From assembly GCF_003336205.1 (NCBI RefSeq), contig NZ_QPIE01000004.1, forward strand, positions 285,995 to 349,994: DNA of 64,000 bases, written 5' to 3'. This DNA is from Chryseobacterium lacus (GTDB lineage Bacteria > Bacteroidota > Bacteroidia > Flavobacteriales > Weeksellaceae). Shown here piece after piece: positions 19,756-30,128 of this stretch; position 1 is the stretch's first letter, and each line of letters begins with the position of its first letter. The notes under the pieces were generated by a model that saw only the letters and a list, made by a program, of their open reading frames with translations, did no database searches and was not told the DNA's origin. The position numbers were made by a program, and so were the translations under genes.

Positions 19756-19940
19756 TTAGAGCCTGTTTACATTTTATCGATATTTTTAGTATAGATATTT
19801 TAATCATTCTGAATTACACTTTTATGCTCTTTTCGGCGTATTTCACCCTTTTAACCCGCTAACCTTTCAATCTAAAAGAGCAAAATCCATCCAGAAATAG
19901 CGATAAAAATTGAAAATTGTAAAATTTAAACAAGCTCTTA
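19756..19940. repeat. MITE-like repeat, copy 2
   Basis: This is about 185 bases, nearly identical to 15261-15460 but about 11-15 bases shorter in the middle (the ATTTTTAGTTT segment of copy 1 is absent). Ends are TTAGAGCCTGTTTA and AAATTTAAACAAGCTCTTA. The identity covers both ends and the internal inverted pair, as expected for a non-autonomous mobile repeat. Confidence 0.8.
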
Positions 19941-20313
19941 AAGATACATTTTTTTTATGATCGATGCGAAGGGAGCGTATTAGTAGTTTTTTCAAAAAAT
20001 AATTACAAAAACTCAAGCAATAAAGTTAAACAGGCACCTAAAAATCTATGTTTTTTTTCTCCATTTACATTTTTTTTAGTACCTTTCATCTCTTATTCTG
20101 ATCACATGCAGGATCCATGATCCTGTGTTATGCATTTTCGGCTGTCTTTTTTCTCATTTATTTATTTATTTTTATCTCTGACCTATTGCACTTGCATTGG
20201 ACTTGTAATGTCGTTGTATTGCTCTTACCGGCGGTGACCCCTCGGTATGTCTATAGGTATGGTACGGGTAAAGAGACGCGAGAGGGTTCATCGATTCATG
20301 GGGTATAGGAGGG
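19941..20313. other. Gap before the RHS remnant with a solo repeat end
   Basis: The gap is T-rich with no credible gene. At about 20024-20042 AGTTAAACAGGCACCTAAA resembles the right end of the MITE-like repeat, suggesting a decayed third copy. A 63-codon open frame at 20117-20308 has no family resemblance and overlaps the RHS homology start. Confidence 0.45.
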
Positions 20314-23184
20314 GTTCTGCATACCTACTACGTATATAACGAATACGACCAGCTCGCCTTTGTGGTTCCGCCACTGGCTGCCGTTCCACCTTCGCTTACC
20401 ACCACCATTCTGGATCAACTCTGTTACCAATACCGCTATGATGGCCGGAACCGGCTGGTGGAAAAGAAGCTTCCCGGAAAAGGCTGGGAATATATGGTGT
20501 ATGACAAAGCAGACCGCCTGATTCTCACCCAGGATGCCAATCTGGAACAACAGGGAAAATGGATGATTACCAAGTATGATATTTTCGGAAGGGTGGCTTA
20601 TACCGGGATTCTGCCGGGAGGTAACAGAATCAGCATGCAGAACCAGATCACGAATCTTGTGATCACCGAAACAAGAGATACCGCGGGGTTTTCAAAGAAC
20701 GGCATGCAGGTGTACTACACGAATGGGTATTTTACCAATATCCAAACAGTTCTGTCTGTCAACTATTACGACACCTATCCCACAGGCAGCCCTGCGCTTC
20801 CTGCACAGATCTTAGGTCAGGATATTCTTTCTCAGGATGCGCAAAGCCATAACCAGAGCACCAAGTCGCTGCCTACGGCAAGCTATGTAAAGAACATAGA
20901 AGATGACAACTGGACAAAAACCTATACCTGGTATGATAAAAAAGGCAGGGCCGTCGCCACCCATAGCATCAACCATCTCGGAGGCTACACCAGAACGGAA
21001 TCTTTGCTGGATTTTGCGGGAGTCCCACAGCAAACCTACACCTACCACAAAAGGCTGAACAGCGATGCCGAAAAAGTGATTGAGGAGACCTTTACTTACG
21101 ACCACCAGAACAGGCTGCTGGAGCACAAACATGAGGTGGATTCTCAGCCTGAAGAAATCCTTGCCCAGAACGAATACAACGAGCTTTCTCAGCTTGCCAA
21201 CAAACAAGTAGGCAACGGTTTGCAGAGCATCGATTACGAGTATAATATCAGAGGGTGGATGACAAAAATCAATGAACCTACAGATCTTAATGGAAAATTG
21301 TTCGGGTATCAGATAAAATATACCAATCCCGAGGAGGCCACTGCACGGTTTAACGGAAATATTGCCGAAATAGACTGGGCAAAGGCCACCGGTTTTAATG
21401 AACCTACCATCAGAAGATACAGTTATTCTTATGATGCTATTAACCGGCTTGCCAACGCCAACTTTTCCGAACCCAATACCGCTTTCCCCAATAATGAATT
21501 TTACAATGAAAATATTTCCTATGACTTGAACGGGAATATCCAGCATCTTTTACGTAATGCCCCTTCGTTTTACGGCAATTATGCAGAGCAGATTGATGAA
21601 CTTTCCTACGAATACAACGGAAACCGCTTGATCACCGTGAATGATGGCAGCGGAAATCCCACAGGATATGAAGGCGGAGGAAATCCTATGGAATATGATG
21701 CCAACGGCAATATGCTTACGATGCCGGATAAATACATCAATCAAATAGGGTATAATTATTTGAACCTTCCTAATGCTATAGGAATACATGAAAATAAGTT
21801 TAAATTTCTGTATCTGTACCGTGCAGACGGTACCAAACTTAGAAAGCTCACAAACCTTACGCAACAAGACGGGGAGTTTGCTACCATCACCGAATATATT
21901 GACGGGTTTCATTATCTTACCACTCAAGGTGCGCCTGACAACAATGCGAACCCCGTGTATTTTGCGTATGAGCAGGAAGCCTTTATTGAAGAAATGCAGC
22001 TGAGCCCCAATGAAACTGCCTTACGCTTTTTCCCAACCGCTGAAGGCTTTTATGATTTTGAAAATAGTGAGTATATTTACCAGTATAAAGATCACCTTTG
22101 AAACGTGAGATTAAGTTATAAAGATGAAGGAAACCAAAACCCGATCGTAACGGACAGCAATGATTATTATCCTTTTGGGATGAGCTTTGTTAGAAACTCT
22201 GAAGAAGATGCTCATTTTGGCGTAGGAAGTTATACTAATTACAAGTACAACGGGAAAGAGCTACAGGAGACCGGGATGTACGATTACGGCTGGCGCATGT
22301 ATATGCCGGATATCGCTAGATGGAACGGGATCGACCAGTTGGCTGAAAAATTTTCAAGCAACTCGCCCTACAATTATGTAGGTAACAATCCTATCCTTAT
22401 TTTTGATCCTGATGGAAGAGATTGGTATTATACAAATGATGGGCAGTATCTATATGATAAGAGCTTAAACAGAGATAATGCCACCCAATTTTTCAAAGAT
22501 AACGGTATAGAGGGTGCCAAATATGCTTTTGAAAGTAATACGATGGGTTATATGCATTATGCTGCCAACGGTTACATTTATGATGATTCTGCTTCTGGTG
22601 GAGGTAAAGCTATTGAAAGCGGAAAAATGCAGCATATTGAAGAAGTAATCATTAACCATCCAAATGCGATCGCAAAAAGAAATGCAGAAGCAGCAAGATA
22701 TAGACTGCGTGATGCAGAGGCTAAAATGTTTGGAGGATATGCGTATGGGATGTCAGTAGGTTATACATATGGTACAACTGGATATACCCTTTCTTTGCTT
22801 CAAAACTTTGGTACAGGCCAAGCTAAATTATTCGGTACAGCTTTAACGGGTTTAGCTAAAGAAAGTTACGGATTCAATTTTCAATTAAACATTTTGTCTG
22901 CGTATGGAACAAACACAGATGGCTCTCGTAATACGGATGTTTTTGGCCAAGCTTTGGGGCACGGCACCGAAGTTTCAGGCTCTTATATTTTTGGAGGCTC
23001 AGCAAATACAAGTGCCAATGCTACTACTGGACTCCCTACAACTTTTGGAACAAGGGCGGTAAATATTAGTTTAGGTACATCTGTAGGAGGAGGGATTTCA
23101 AGGACTTATACTACCGATTTAACCCCTTCGCTTAATCGTTTTTTAAAATTTAACTGGGTTCAGCATAAACCACAATTTGATTAG
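20314..23184 (+). pseudogene. RHS/YD-repeat protein, 5'-truncated with an in-frame stop, plus variable tip
   Basis: The translated frame shows YD-repeat sequence from LHTYYVYNEYDQLAFVVPP onward, through many YD units (YRYDGRNRL, YTWYDKKGRA, YSYDAINRL, YEYNGNRL). The normal N-terminus and signal peptide are missing, and the frame opens inside the repeat region. A TGA at 22099-22101 replaces the glycine codon present in the sibling cassettes (DHLGNVRLSY). The same frame continues through the RHS core (DYYPFGMSF, NGKELQETGMYDYG, NPILIFDPDGRDW) into a unique tip of about 250 residues ending WVQHKPQFD. It is probably not expressed as a whole. Confidence 0.85.
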
Positions 23185-23187
23185 AGT

Positions 23188-23544
23188 ATGAAAAATATAA
23201 TAATACTTGTTTTTTTGTTTGTGTTTTTTCAATCCTGTATTGATTGTAAAAGAGATACTGATACGGCATATAATGAAGAATGTAATTTAGTTGTAGAGAT
23301 ATCACCGACAGAATATCCATATTTATTTAAAGCCAAAGGCTATGATCCTATTACAAAAGAAGTGAAAATTTGCCATAATGATAGTAGATGGTGGAGCTTA
23401 TATAAAAAAGAGATTGAAGAGGGAGATACTATTGTTAAAAAGAAAGGGGATTTAGTGTTTTATATCCATAAGAAAGACACTGTCATAGCACACGAATGGG
23501 TGTGCTATGACGGCAAGGGAAAGCATACCTATACCAATAAATAA
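23188..23544 (+). CDS. Small lipoprotein, candidate immunity protein for RHS tip 1
   Basis: The 118-residue protein has a lipoprotein signal (MKNIIILVFLFVFFQSC, lipid-attachable cysteine at residue 17) and no recognised family. It starts 4 bases after the RHS tip stop codon, the position expected of an immunity gene. Its composition is AT-rich and lysine-rich, like the tip itself. The immunity role is inferred from position only. Confidence 0.65.
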   Translation: MKNIIILVFLFVFFQSCIDCKRDTDTAYNEECNLVVEISPTEYPYLFKAKGYDPITKEVKICHNDSRWWSLYKKEIEEGDTIVKKKGDLVFYIHKKDTVIAHEWVCYDGKGKHTYTNK

Positions 23545-23562
23545 TTTAATTGTGTTCAACGG

Positions 23563-24867
23563 AATGACATAAAACTGAAGAAAAACTTCCTTTCCACCGG
23601 ACCTGAGGGTCAAATGTATTCTTCTTCTACAGAATACCTGGATGGATTTCATTACGCTTCCTCGGTAGGAGATGATGAATTATGGCAAATGTTTCAGGAT
23701 GCCGGTGGCAATGCTTACGAAATGGAAGCCTTTATCGCCTTCACCATCGAAACCAATTTCGTAGATGTCTTGAAATTCTTTCCCACCGCAGAAGGCTTTT
23801 ATGATTTTGAAAATAATGAATATATTTACCAGTATAAAGACCACCTCGGAAACGTGAGATTAAGCTATAAAGATGAAGGAAACCAAAACCCAATTGTAAC
23901 TGACTCCAACGATTATTATCCCTTCGGGATGAGCTTTGTAAGGAATGAAGATGAGGAAGCTAAGTTTGGAGTGGGAAGTTATTATAACTACAAGTACAAT
24001 GGTAAGGAACTGCAAGAAACCGGGATGTATGATTATGGCGCGAGGTTTTATATGCCGGATGCTGTAATTTGGGGACAACATGATCCACTTGCAGAAGTTT
24101 CCAGAAGATTTTCGCCCTATGCTTATGCGTTTAATAATCCTATTCGTTATATTGATCCTGATGGAAGAACGGGGCAGGATTGGATATTAAGAAATGGAAC
24201 CTGGAAATATGACGAAAATATTACGTCTGTAACACAAGCTCAGAATACTCCCGGTGTTAGCGGTTTTGCTGCCAATGGCACATTAGTCCAATATAGTGAT
24301 GGTGGATATGCAAGATTGAATGAAGGGGGAAATGTTGATTGGCTTCCAAACAGTTCCACACAAGATAAGATCACAAATTCTTTAGCCATGTTAGGACAGA
24401 CGATAGGGGGAAATTCTGCAACCACCTGGCCGGAAGAGACCTTTCTTCAGATAACGAATTATGGAGGATTAGCGAGAACTGACTTTGATGCAAGCACCCA
24501 TGACAAGAAATTTGCTAATGATAAGATTATCCCTATTGATTGGGGAAGTTTCGTAGCACCACAAAGCCTTCCAGGAGGAAATAGTTTTGGGGAGAGGTTC
24601 TCTGCTCTGGCTGAAGGAATAAAAAATATTTTGGGTGTAGCCGAATCTCTAAACCAAATACAGTCCAAAGATACTGTTGTTAGTGTACAAGTTCCTGTAG
24701 GGGTAAAGTTTCAAGATGGTAAACCCGTAGTTAGAGATTCCACGATGAATTTTGGAACTCCTTTAAGACATCCAAGTATGTATCGTGGATCTAAAGGTAA
24801 TGGTTATGACATGTTCAATGATGATATTAAAAGACAAATGGATAGCGTATGGAATTCAAGAAAATAA
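23563..24867 (+). pseudogene. Orphan RHS C-terminal cassette 2
   Basis: Homology to the RHS core begins without a start codon near IKLKKNFLSTGPEG and runs through EYLDGFHYAS, FFPTAEGFYDFEN, DHLGNVRLSYKDEG and NPIRYIDPDGRTGQ. A unique tip of about 225 residues follows (beginning DWILRNGTWKYD, ending KRQMDSVWNSRK). An ATG at 23614 exists but gives no signal peptide. It looks like a displaced tip cassette that could replace the tip of a complete RHS gene by recombination in the shared core. Confidence 0.75.
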
Positions 24868-25412
24868 ATACAAAAACAAGTATCTTCGTTCTACTATTAC
24901 TAACGGTTTCCTGTGCAAAGAGTGATAGAATAGATATTGAATATCAGGATAAATATAAGATAGAAAAAGTCTACAAAAATAATCGGTTGATCTCCTCTAA
25001 AACATTTGAGGATGAGAAGCTAATTTGGCATGCAGAATACAAAAATGGAAAATTACAAAAAGGTATCGAATACTATCCAGACCAAACAGTAAAAACAGTT
25101 TCTGAGTTGATTAAGAGTCCTAATCATTTTTATAACGTTTTATATCGGAAAAATGGCAAAATAAAAAGTAAAGGCGAGTCGGATTTTTTTATGAAAGACA
25201 AAACTTTTTTGAAAAGAGGCGGAACTATTTATTATACTGAAGATGGGAAAATATCTGAGATAATGGTTTTTGAACATAACGATAAAAAGGAGTTTTTAAT
25301 ACGGCACACTATTCTTGACACCATAACAGATACGATCATTGTCGATAAAGTATATGATCCACCAATGACAGTCGAAGAATATAATGCCAATTATTTTATT
25401 AGTATAAACTGA
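24849..25412 (+). CDS. Lipoprotein with MORN-like repeats, candidate immunity protein for RHS tip 2
   Basis: The 187-residue protein starts inside the last codons of cassette 2 (19-base overlap) and carries a lipoprotein signal with cysteine at residue 22 (LLLLTVSC). The middle has MORN/YwqK-like units (LIWHAEYKNGKLQKGIEYY; KNGKIKSKGESDF). The overlap suggests translational coupling with the tip. An immunity role is inferred from position; YwqK-like proteins are known as antitoxin-like partners elsewhere. Confidence 0.65.
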   Translation: MEFKKINTKTSIFVLLLLTVSCAKSDRIDIEYQDKYKIEKVYKNNRLISSKTFEDEKLIWHAEYKNGKLQKGIEYYPDQTVKTVSELIKSPNHFYNVLYRKNGKIKSKGESDFFMKDKTFLKRGGTIYYTEDGKISEIMVFEHNDKKEFLIRHTILDTITDTIIVDKVYDPPMTVEEYNANYFISIN

Positions 25413-25448
25413 CAAAAGAGTGTAATCGATTCAGATAATCCGTGAGAC

Positions 25449-26450
25449 AAAAACCATTTAGGAAAAGTGAGATTGAGCTATAAAAATGAAGGAAACCAAA
25501 ACCAAATAGTAACCGATAGTAATGACTATTATCCCTTCGGGATGAGTTTTGTGAGAAACTCTGAGGAAGATGCTCATTTTGGAACTGGAAGTTATTTTAA
25601 TTATAAATACAACGGAAAAGAATTACAGGAGACTGGGATGTATGATTATGGTGCGAGGTTTTATATGCCGGATATTGGAAGGTGGGGAGTCATAGACGAA
25701 CTTGCGGAAACTTCGAGAAGATGGTCACCTTATACTTATGCTTACAACAATCCTATAAGATTTATTGATCCTGATGGGCGTGAAAATTTAGACATCCACA
25801 TTCTAGGATCACTTGCCAGAGATGCATTCGATCAATTGCAAGCCAACAGTCAGCTAAATATGACAATGGATAGTAATGGTAAACTTAACACAACTAATTT
25901 AAGCACTTCCGATTATAATAAATTATCTTCTACTGATCAGGTGTTATACAATGGGATAAAAAACACCAATATTGATTCAAGAATTTATGCCGAGAATGAT
26001 AATATTACACCAACAGGAGGTCTAATTCCAGGTGGAGCTTTCGGTGGAGCGTCTTACGATAGTTCGAGCGGTAAGGTTATCAGTAATCAATATACTAATC
26101 CGTCAGTGTTGGGAGAAGCGGAAAGTTTTTCGGGAACTCCGAAAGGTACGGGAATAACCCATGAGGTAGTGGAAAATGTTTTGATAGCTTCAAAATCATT
26201 GGAAACGAAAAGCTCAGTACCCATTCACACCAGATCTAGCCCGAGTTCGATATATCAGGAAGCGCATGATACTACAGCTGCTATGATGCCTCAAGACAAA
26301 ATTGTTATTTTGACACGTCCTAATAATGAATTACAAGGAACAAAGGTTAGGTGGTTTCATGAGGGATATACTGGGAAATTATTAAATGGTAAACTTATCA
26401 CAAAGCCATTATTTAAAGTTTATTATGACAATCCAAAGCTAAAAAAATGA
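25449..26450 (+). pseudogene. Orphan RHS C-terminal cassette 3
   Basis: Core homology starts abruptly at KNHLGKVRLSYKNEG right after an in-frame TGA, continues with DYYPFGMSF, NGKELQETGMYDYGARFYMP and NPIRFIDPDGRENL, then gives a tip of about 230 residues (ending FKVYYDNPKLKK). GTG 25467 would be the first possible start. The tip's final third (THEVVENVLIASKS, YQEAHDTTAAMMPQDK) is unlike the other two tips; no toxin fold is recognised. Confidence 0.72.
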
Positions 26451-26857
26451 AAAATTATTTATATCTATTATTTATATTAATATTTTTTACTAACTGTTTT
26501 TCTCAACAAAAAACAATAAGTAGTAAGCCATTTATAATCAATAGAAAAATTATTGGTGTTTATGAAACAAAAAGGGTATATGTTTTAATTACTGATAATG
26601 ATGATATTATAGAAGTTTTTAAAGATCCGTTTGGTTCAAAGACTTTATGCAAGACAATTGTATTAAATAAAAAATACCGATTTAAGGTTGAACCTGTAAG
26701 TGATCTCGTACAAGGAGGAATAGAATCTCCAAGAAAATATCTTTATAATGATAGCATCTTTGTGGACTACAACAATTACTATGTGATAAGAAACTTCCAA
26801 AAGTATTGTTACGATAAAAAATCTGTACCACCATTAAAAGGAAACTTGGATTTTTAA
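26447..26857 (+). CDS. Small secreted protein, candidate immunity protein for RHS tip 3
   Basis: The 136-residue protein overlaps the end of cassette 3 by 4 bases (ATGA), indicating coupled translation. It has a hydrophobic N-terminus with a cysteine (LYLLFILIFFTNC at residues 4-16), so it may be a lipoprotein or simply secreted. No family is recognised. Composition is strongly AT-rich and lysine-rich like the tip. The immunity role is inferred from position. Confidence 0.6.
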   Translation: MKNYLYLLFILIFFTNCFSQQKTISSKPFIINRKIIGVYETKRVYVLITDNDDIIEVFKDPFGSKTLCKTIVLNKKYRFKVEPVSDLVQGGIESPRKYLYNDSIFVDYNNYYVIRNFQKYCYDKKSVPPLKGNLDF

Positions 26858-26877
26858 TGTGATAAACAGGAATTCTT

Positions 26878-27280
26878 TTATGGCAAATGTTTCAGGATGC
26901 CGGTGACAATGCCTACGAAATGGAAGCTTTTATCGCCTTCACCACCGAAACCAATTTCGCGGATGTATTGAAGTTCTTTCCCACCACAGAAGGCTTTTAA
27001 GATTTTGAAAATAATGAATATATTTACCAGTACAAACCGACGAAGGAGGTTCGCCGATTCCATTAAAAATAATAAAAAACAGAGAGGCAAAGATCACCTT
27101 GACAAGCGAGAACAAAGTGCAACTTTGGGCGAAGATTGGGAGCGAAGCTCGGTGAGATTAAGCTAAGATGAGGAAGCTAAGTTGGGCGTAGGCAGTTTTT
27201 ACAATTACAAATACCAAGAGCAGGAACTACAAGAGACCGGTTTTTATCCAGTTAAGTGGCGAAACTATATGCCGGAATAG
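26878..27280 (+). pseudogene. Decayed fourth RHS core fragment
   Basis: Fragments of the shared core are recognisable (LWQMFQDAGDNAYEMEAF, VLKFFPTTEGF followed by a stop, then YNYKYQEQELQETG and RNYMPE before another stop). The frame is broken several times, and a segment of about 110 unrelated bases replaces the DHLGNVR region near 27037-27150. It is a non-coding remnant of another cassette. Confidence 0.8.
27048..27073. repeat. 26-base sequence repeated in inverse orientation at 56548-56573
   Basis: The segment starting GGTTCGCCGATTCCATTAAA is found exactly as its reverse complement at 56548-56573. Here it lies inside the foreign insert of the decayed RHS core. Confidence 0.75.
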
Positions 27281-27304
27281 TGGCTATTGGATTTGCTTTA
27301 TTTA

Positions 27305-27343
27305 AAATAAAAAACGGTCTCAATCATTGTTTTGAGACGGTTT
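27305..27343 (-). terminator. Terminator of the surface-sugar operon
   Basis: AAACGGTCTCAA with TTGAGACGGTTT forms a 12-base stem with one C-C mismatch as read on the minus strand, followed there by TTTTTTATTTT. It ends the operon whose last gene stops at 27367. Confidence 0.7.
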
Positions 27344-27366
27344 CACATGATTTTAGATCCTTTATT

Positions 27367-27867
27367 TTACGTGATTTTGCCATTCTGGGAAAATTCTACG
27401 GAGGCCATTTCGGACTGTCCGTTTCGGGCAACTTGTTTTGCTTTCTCTTTTTTATAAACTTCAGTCCGCAATAAGGTGCTGGAAAACCGGTGATGTCTTT
27501 TATTAAAGTAAAGGGTAATTCCTTTTTCCTCACAGAAATTCCTTCCCGTAAAATTTTTGTCTTTGTATTCGTCCCCCAGAATACGGACGTCTATCGGATA
27601 CAATCTCAGAATATCTTCCAGATCTTTCTCGGTAGTGTAGGGAATAATTTCATCTACGTACTGGCAGCCTTTCAGCTGAATATAGCGTTCTACCACGGTT
27701 TGCACCGGTTGGTTTTTTTCCGGCCGGTCAATTGTGGGATCGGTTTGAAGGCCTACAATAAGATAGTCGCACTGCGATTTCGCTTCGGCTAACATTCTGA
27801 TGTGTCCGGCATGCAGCAAATCAAAGCAGCTGAATGTGATGCCGGTTTTTATTTTTCTCGATTCCAT
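27367..27867 (-). CDS. Cytidylyltransferase-like nucleotidyltransferase
   Basis: The 166-residue protein has the HxGH motif (FDLLHAGHIRML near residue 16) and the later RFSSTLLR, which corresponds to the family ISTTxIR motif. This is typical of glycerol-3-phosphate cytidylyltransferase (TagD) and ADP-heptose-synthase-like enzymes. It would activate a small phosphate for surface polymer synthesis. Its start lies inside the upstream glycosidase gene (47-base overlap), so the two are coupled. Confidence 0.85.
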   Translation of the reverse strand: MESRKIKTGITFSCFDLLHAGHIRMLAEAKSQCDYLIVGLQTDPTIDRPEKNQPVQTVVERYIQLKGCQYVDEIIPYTTEKDLEDILRLYPIDVRILGDEYKDKNFTGRNFCEEKGITLYFNKRHHRFSSTLLRTEVYKKEKAKQVARNGQSEMASVEFSQNGKIT

Positions 27868-29008
27868 AATGTTCTTTTTTTAAGTTGAAAAGGTGAGGGT
27901 GTTGTTTCATGAATGCAGTTTCTTTTTGGAGAAATGCAATAGATTCCTGATGGGGTATTCTGTTTCCGTGGCGGTCCAGATCATAAATTCCGCACTGGCT
28001 GTAAATGCTAAGATCATCCCAATCGGGACGATCGGTCACGGGGTAAATACAAATGCCCTGAAAATCGATTCCGTTTTCCAGAACAATTCGGCATTGCTCA
28101 GTAATTTCTTCCAGCCAACGAACTCTTCCTTCTCCGAAGTTGCCGGTTTCTGAAAGAAAAATGGGTTTTCCGTAACGGTGATAAGCTGCAGCAAGAAGAT
28201 CACTCAATGGAATGCGTTCGTTGTTTTCATCGGGCCAGCAAAGGCTATCGGCAGTTCCGCGCCACTGGCAGTTCCAGTAATAATTGAAGCCGAGTATTTC
28301 CAGAAAACTTTCATCACCACCAAGTTCAGGGCACATTCGTCCTCCGATAATGTCCATCGCTTCAAACTGATATTCGTTTTTTCTAAAAAGTTCTTCTTCA
28401 GATTCGCCGGCGCTGTGAATTTTGATTAAGGGTTCTACCAGTACAATTTTGCAGTCAGGGATTTCTTCCTTCATGGCTTTAATTCCCCGAATGACGGCTT
28501 TGCACAGGTGATATTTCATGTCCCAGCCGCTGTTCACGGCAAAAGGTACCGTTCCCCGGTTATCTCCCGAAAGCCAGGAAAGAAAACTAATTTCATTTAC
28601 AGGGACAACAAACAAGGGATCAGAACTGTTTTCAAGATAAAACTTTGTGAAAGCACGGCACAGGTTTTCAAAACGGTCTGTAAAATGGGGATGAGTAGGG
28701 TACAGCCCGTCCGGATAGCCAAAGTGAATCAAATCCCATATCTGCTGAATTCCATGTTTTTGTGCAGCTTTTATCCTGTTCCCGATTTCTGAAAAATCAT
28801 AAATTCCGGGATATTGTTCCACAGCACTCCAGCAAATTCCTTCCCGTACAGTCAGGACTCCCAAATTTTTTAGCAGAATATAATCTTCTTCAGCACGAAG
28901 GTCATGTTGGGTTTCTTTCAGGAGGTTGACACGCTGGCCATGCCGGTTGATATGATCGGCACACTCAAATCCTCCCATAAAATAACTGTTAAATAAAGGC
29001 TTTCTCAT
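27821..29008 (-). CDS. Clan GH-A glycoside hydrolase-like protein
   Basis: This 395-residue protein has a TIM-barrel glycosidase pattern: REGICWSAVEQYPGIYDF near residue 55, VVPVNEISFLSW with the acid/base glutamate after asparagine near 138, and IFLSETGNFGEG with the nucleophile glutamate near 305. That is the clan GH-A arrangement (GH1/GH5-like). There is no signal peptide, so it is probably cytosolic. It sits between glf (20-base overlap) and the cytidylyltransferase gene, suggesting sugar processing within the same pathway. Confidence 0.8.
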   Translation of the reverse strand: MRKPLFNSYFMGGFECADHINRHGQRVNLLKETQHDLRAEEDYILLKNLGVLTVREGICWSAVEQYPGIYDFSEIGNRIKAAQKHGIQQIWDLIHFGYPDGLYPTHPHFTDRFENLCRAFTKFYLENSSDPLFVVPVNEISFLSWLSGDNRGTVPFAVNSGWDMKYHLCKAVIRGIKAMKEEIPDCKIVLVEPLIKIHSAGESEEELFRKNEYQFEAMDIIGGRMCPELGGDESFLEILGFNYYWNCQWRGTADSLCWPDENNERIPLSDLLAAAYHRYGKPIFLSETGNFGEGRVRWLEEITEQCRIVLENGIDFQGICIYPVTDRPDWDDLSIYSQCGIYDLDRHGNRIPHQESIAFLQKETAFMKQHPHLFNLKKEHYGIEKNKNRHHIQLL

Positions 29009-30128
29009 GTGGTTTTAGATTTGATGCTTCAATGCTGTTAAACAGGTCGAGCGCATTTCTGAACGCTTGGTCCATATTGAAATACTTATAATTAGCCAGT
29101 CTTCCTACGAAGTACACATTCTGAAGCTGGTCGGCTTTTTCTTTGTATTTCTCGTAGATCTGCTGATTTCTTTCGTTGGGAACCGGATAGTAGGGTTCGC
29201 CGGTATCTACGGTATATTCTTTCACAATACTGGTTTTTGCAGATTTCTGATTCCCGAAATGTTTATATTCGATAATTCTGGTATAGTCAACCTCTTGTCC
29301 GGGATAATTGACAACCGAATTTTCCTGAAAATATTCCTGATCCAGATGTTCGGTAACAAAATTAATGGATCGATATTCGAGCTTTTCCATCATCTCATCT
29401 TTAAATTCAAAAAAGCGGTCAATGGGTCCCGTGTAGAACAGTTTTTCAAATCCTTCACACTGGTCTTTTACATCGAAATAATCCGTATTGAGCATCACCG
29501 TAATATTCGGATGATTCAGCATATTTTCGAAAATTTTCGTGTATCCCCCTTTTGGAAGCGCCTGATGAGTATCCGAAAAATAACGCCCGTCATGGTTGAA
29601 TCTCACCGGAATTCTTTCCAATACTGAAGCATTCAGTTCTTCCGGATATTTGTCCCATTGCTTCTTGGTGTAATGTTTGAACATTTTTTCATACAATACA
29701 GGACCGACACGGTTCAATACCGCTTCTTCGCCATTTTTGGGTACATCAAAAGGAATACGGTTTTTGTCCAGCCAGGCTTTCATTTCTTCCTCAGTCGTAA
29801 TGTTTTCACCAAAGAGAATATTGACGGTATTGATGTTCACGGGAATAGGAACGGTTTTATCGTCTACACGGGCAATCACTTCATGTTCCCACGGATACCA
29901 TTCTGCAAAACGCTGTACGTATTCCCAAACGCCGTCGTCGTTGGTATGAAACAAATGAGCGCCATACTTGGAAACCAAAATGCCGTTTTCGTCGTATTCA
30001 TCGTAGCAGTTACCTGCGATATGTCCTCTTTTTTCCAGAACTAAAACTTTTTTCCCGATGGATGCATATCGTTCTGCGAGGGTTGCACCGGAAATTCCGG
30101 CACCAATAATGAGTATGTCTGCGTTCAT
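28989..30128 (-). CDS. glf: UDP-galactopyranose mutase
   Basis: The flavoenzyme interconverts UDP-galactopyranose and UDP-galactofuranose, the donor for Galf-containing glycans. It has 379 residues with the N-terminal FAD motif GAGISGATLAER, ISGNCYDE-like HIAGNCYDEYDENG, YGAHLFHTNDD near residue 57, PIPVNINTVN near 95, and the C-terminal VGRLANYKYFNMDQAFRNAL. Its start meets the upstream glycosyltransferase stop (1-base overlap). Confidence 0.95.
   Translation of the reverse strand: MNADILIIGAGISGATLAERYASIGKKVLVLEKRGHIAGNCYDEYDENGILVSKYGAHLFHTNDDGVWEYVQRFAEWYPWEHEVIARVDDKTVPIPVNINTVNILFGENITTEEEMKAWLDKNRIPFDVPKNGEEAVLNRVGPVLYEKMFKHYTKKQWDKYPEELNASVLERIPVRFNHDGRYFSDTHQALPKGGYTKIFENMLNHPNITVMLNTDYFDVKDQCEGFEKLFYTGPIDRFFEFKDEMMEKLEYRSINFVTEHLDQEYFQENSVVNYPGQEVDYTRIIEYKHFGNQKSAKTSIVKEYTVDTGEPYYPVPNERNQQIYEKYKEKADQLQNVYFVGRLANYKYFNMDQAFRNALDLFNSIEASNLKPHEKAFI

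Noticed and set aside
20117..20308. 63-codon open frame as a gene
   Set aside because: Hydrophobic, no family pattern, overlaps the start of RHS homology and lies in T-rich sequence.
22099..22101. In-frame TGA as selenocysteine or recoding
   Set aside because: The position is a plain glycine in the sibling cassettes and no recoding structure is visible.
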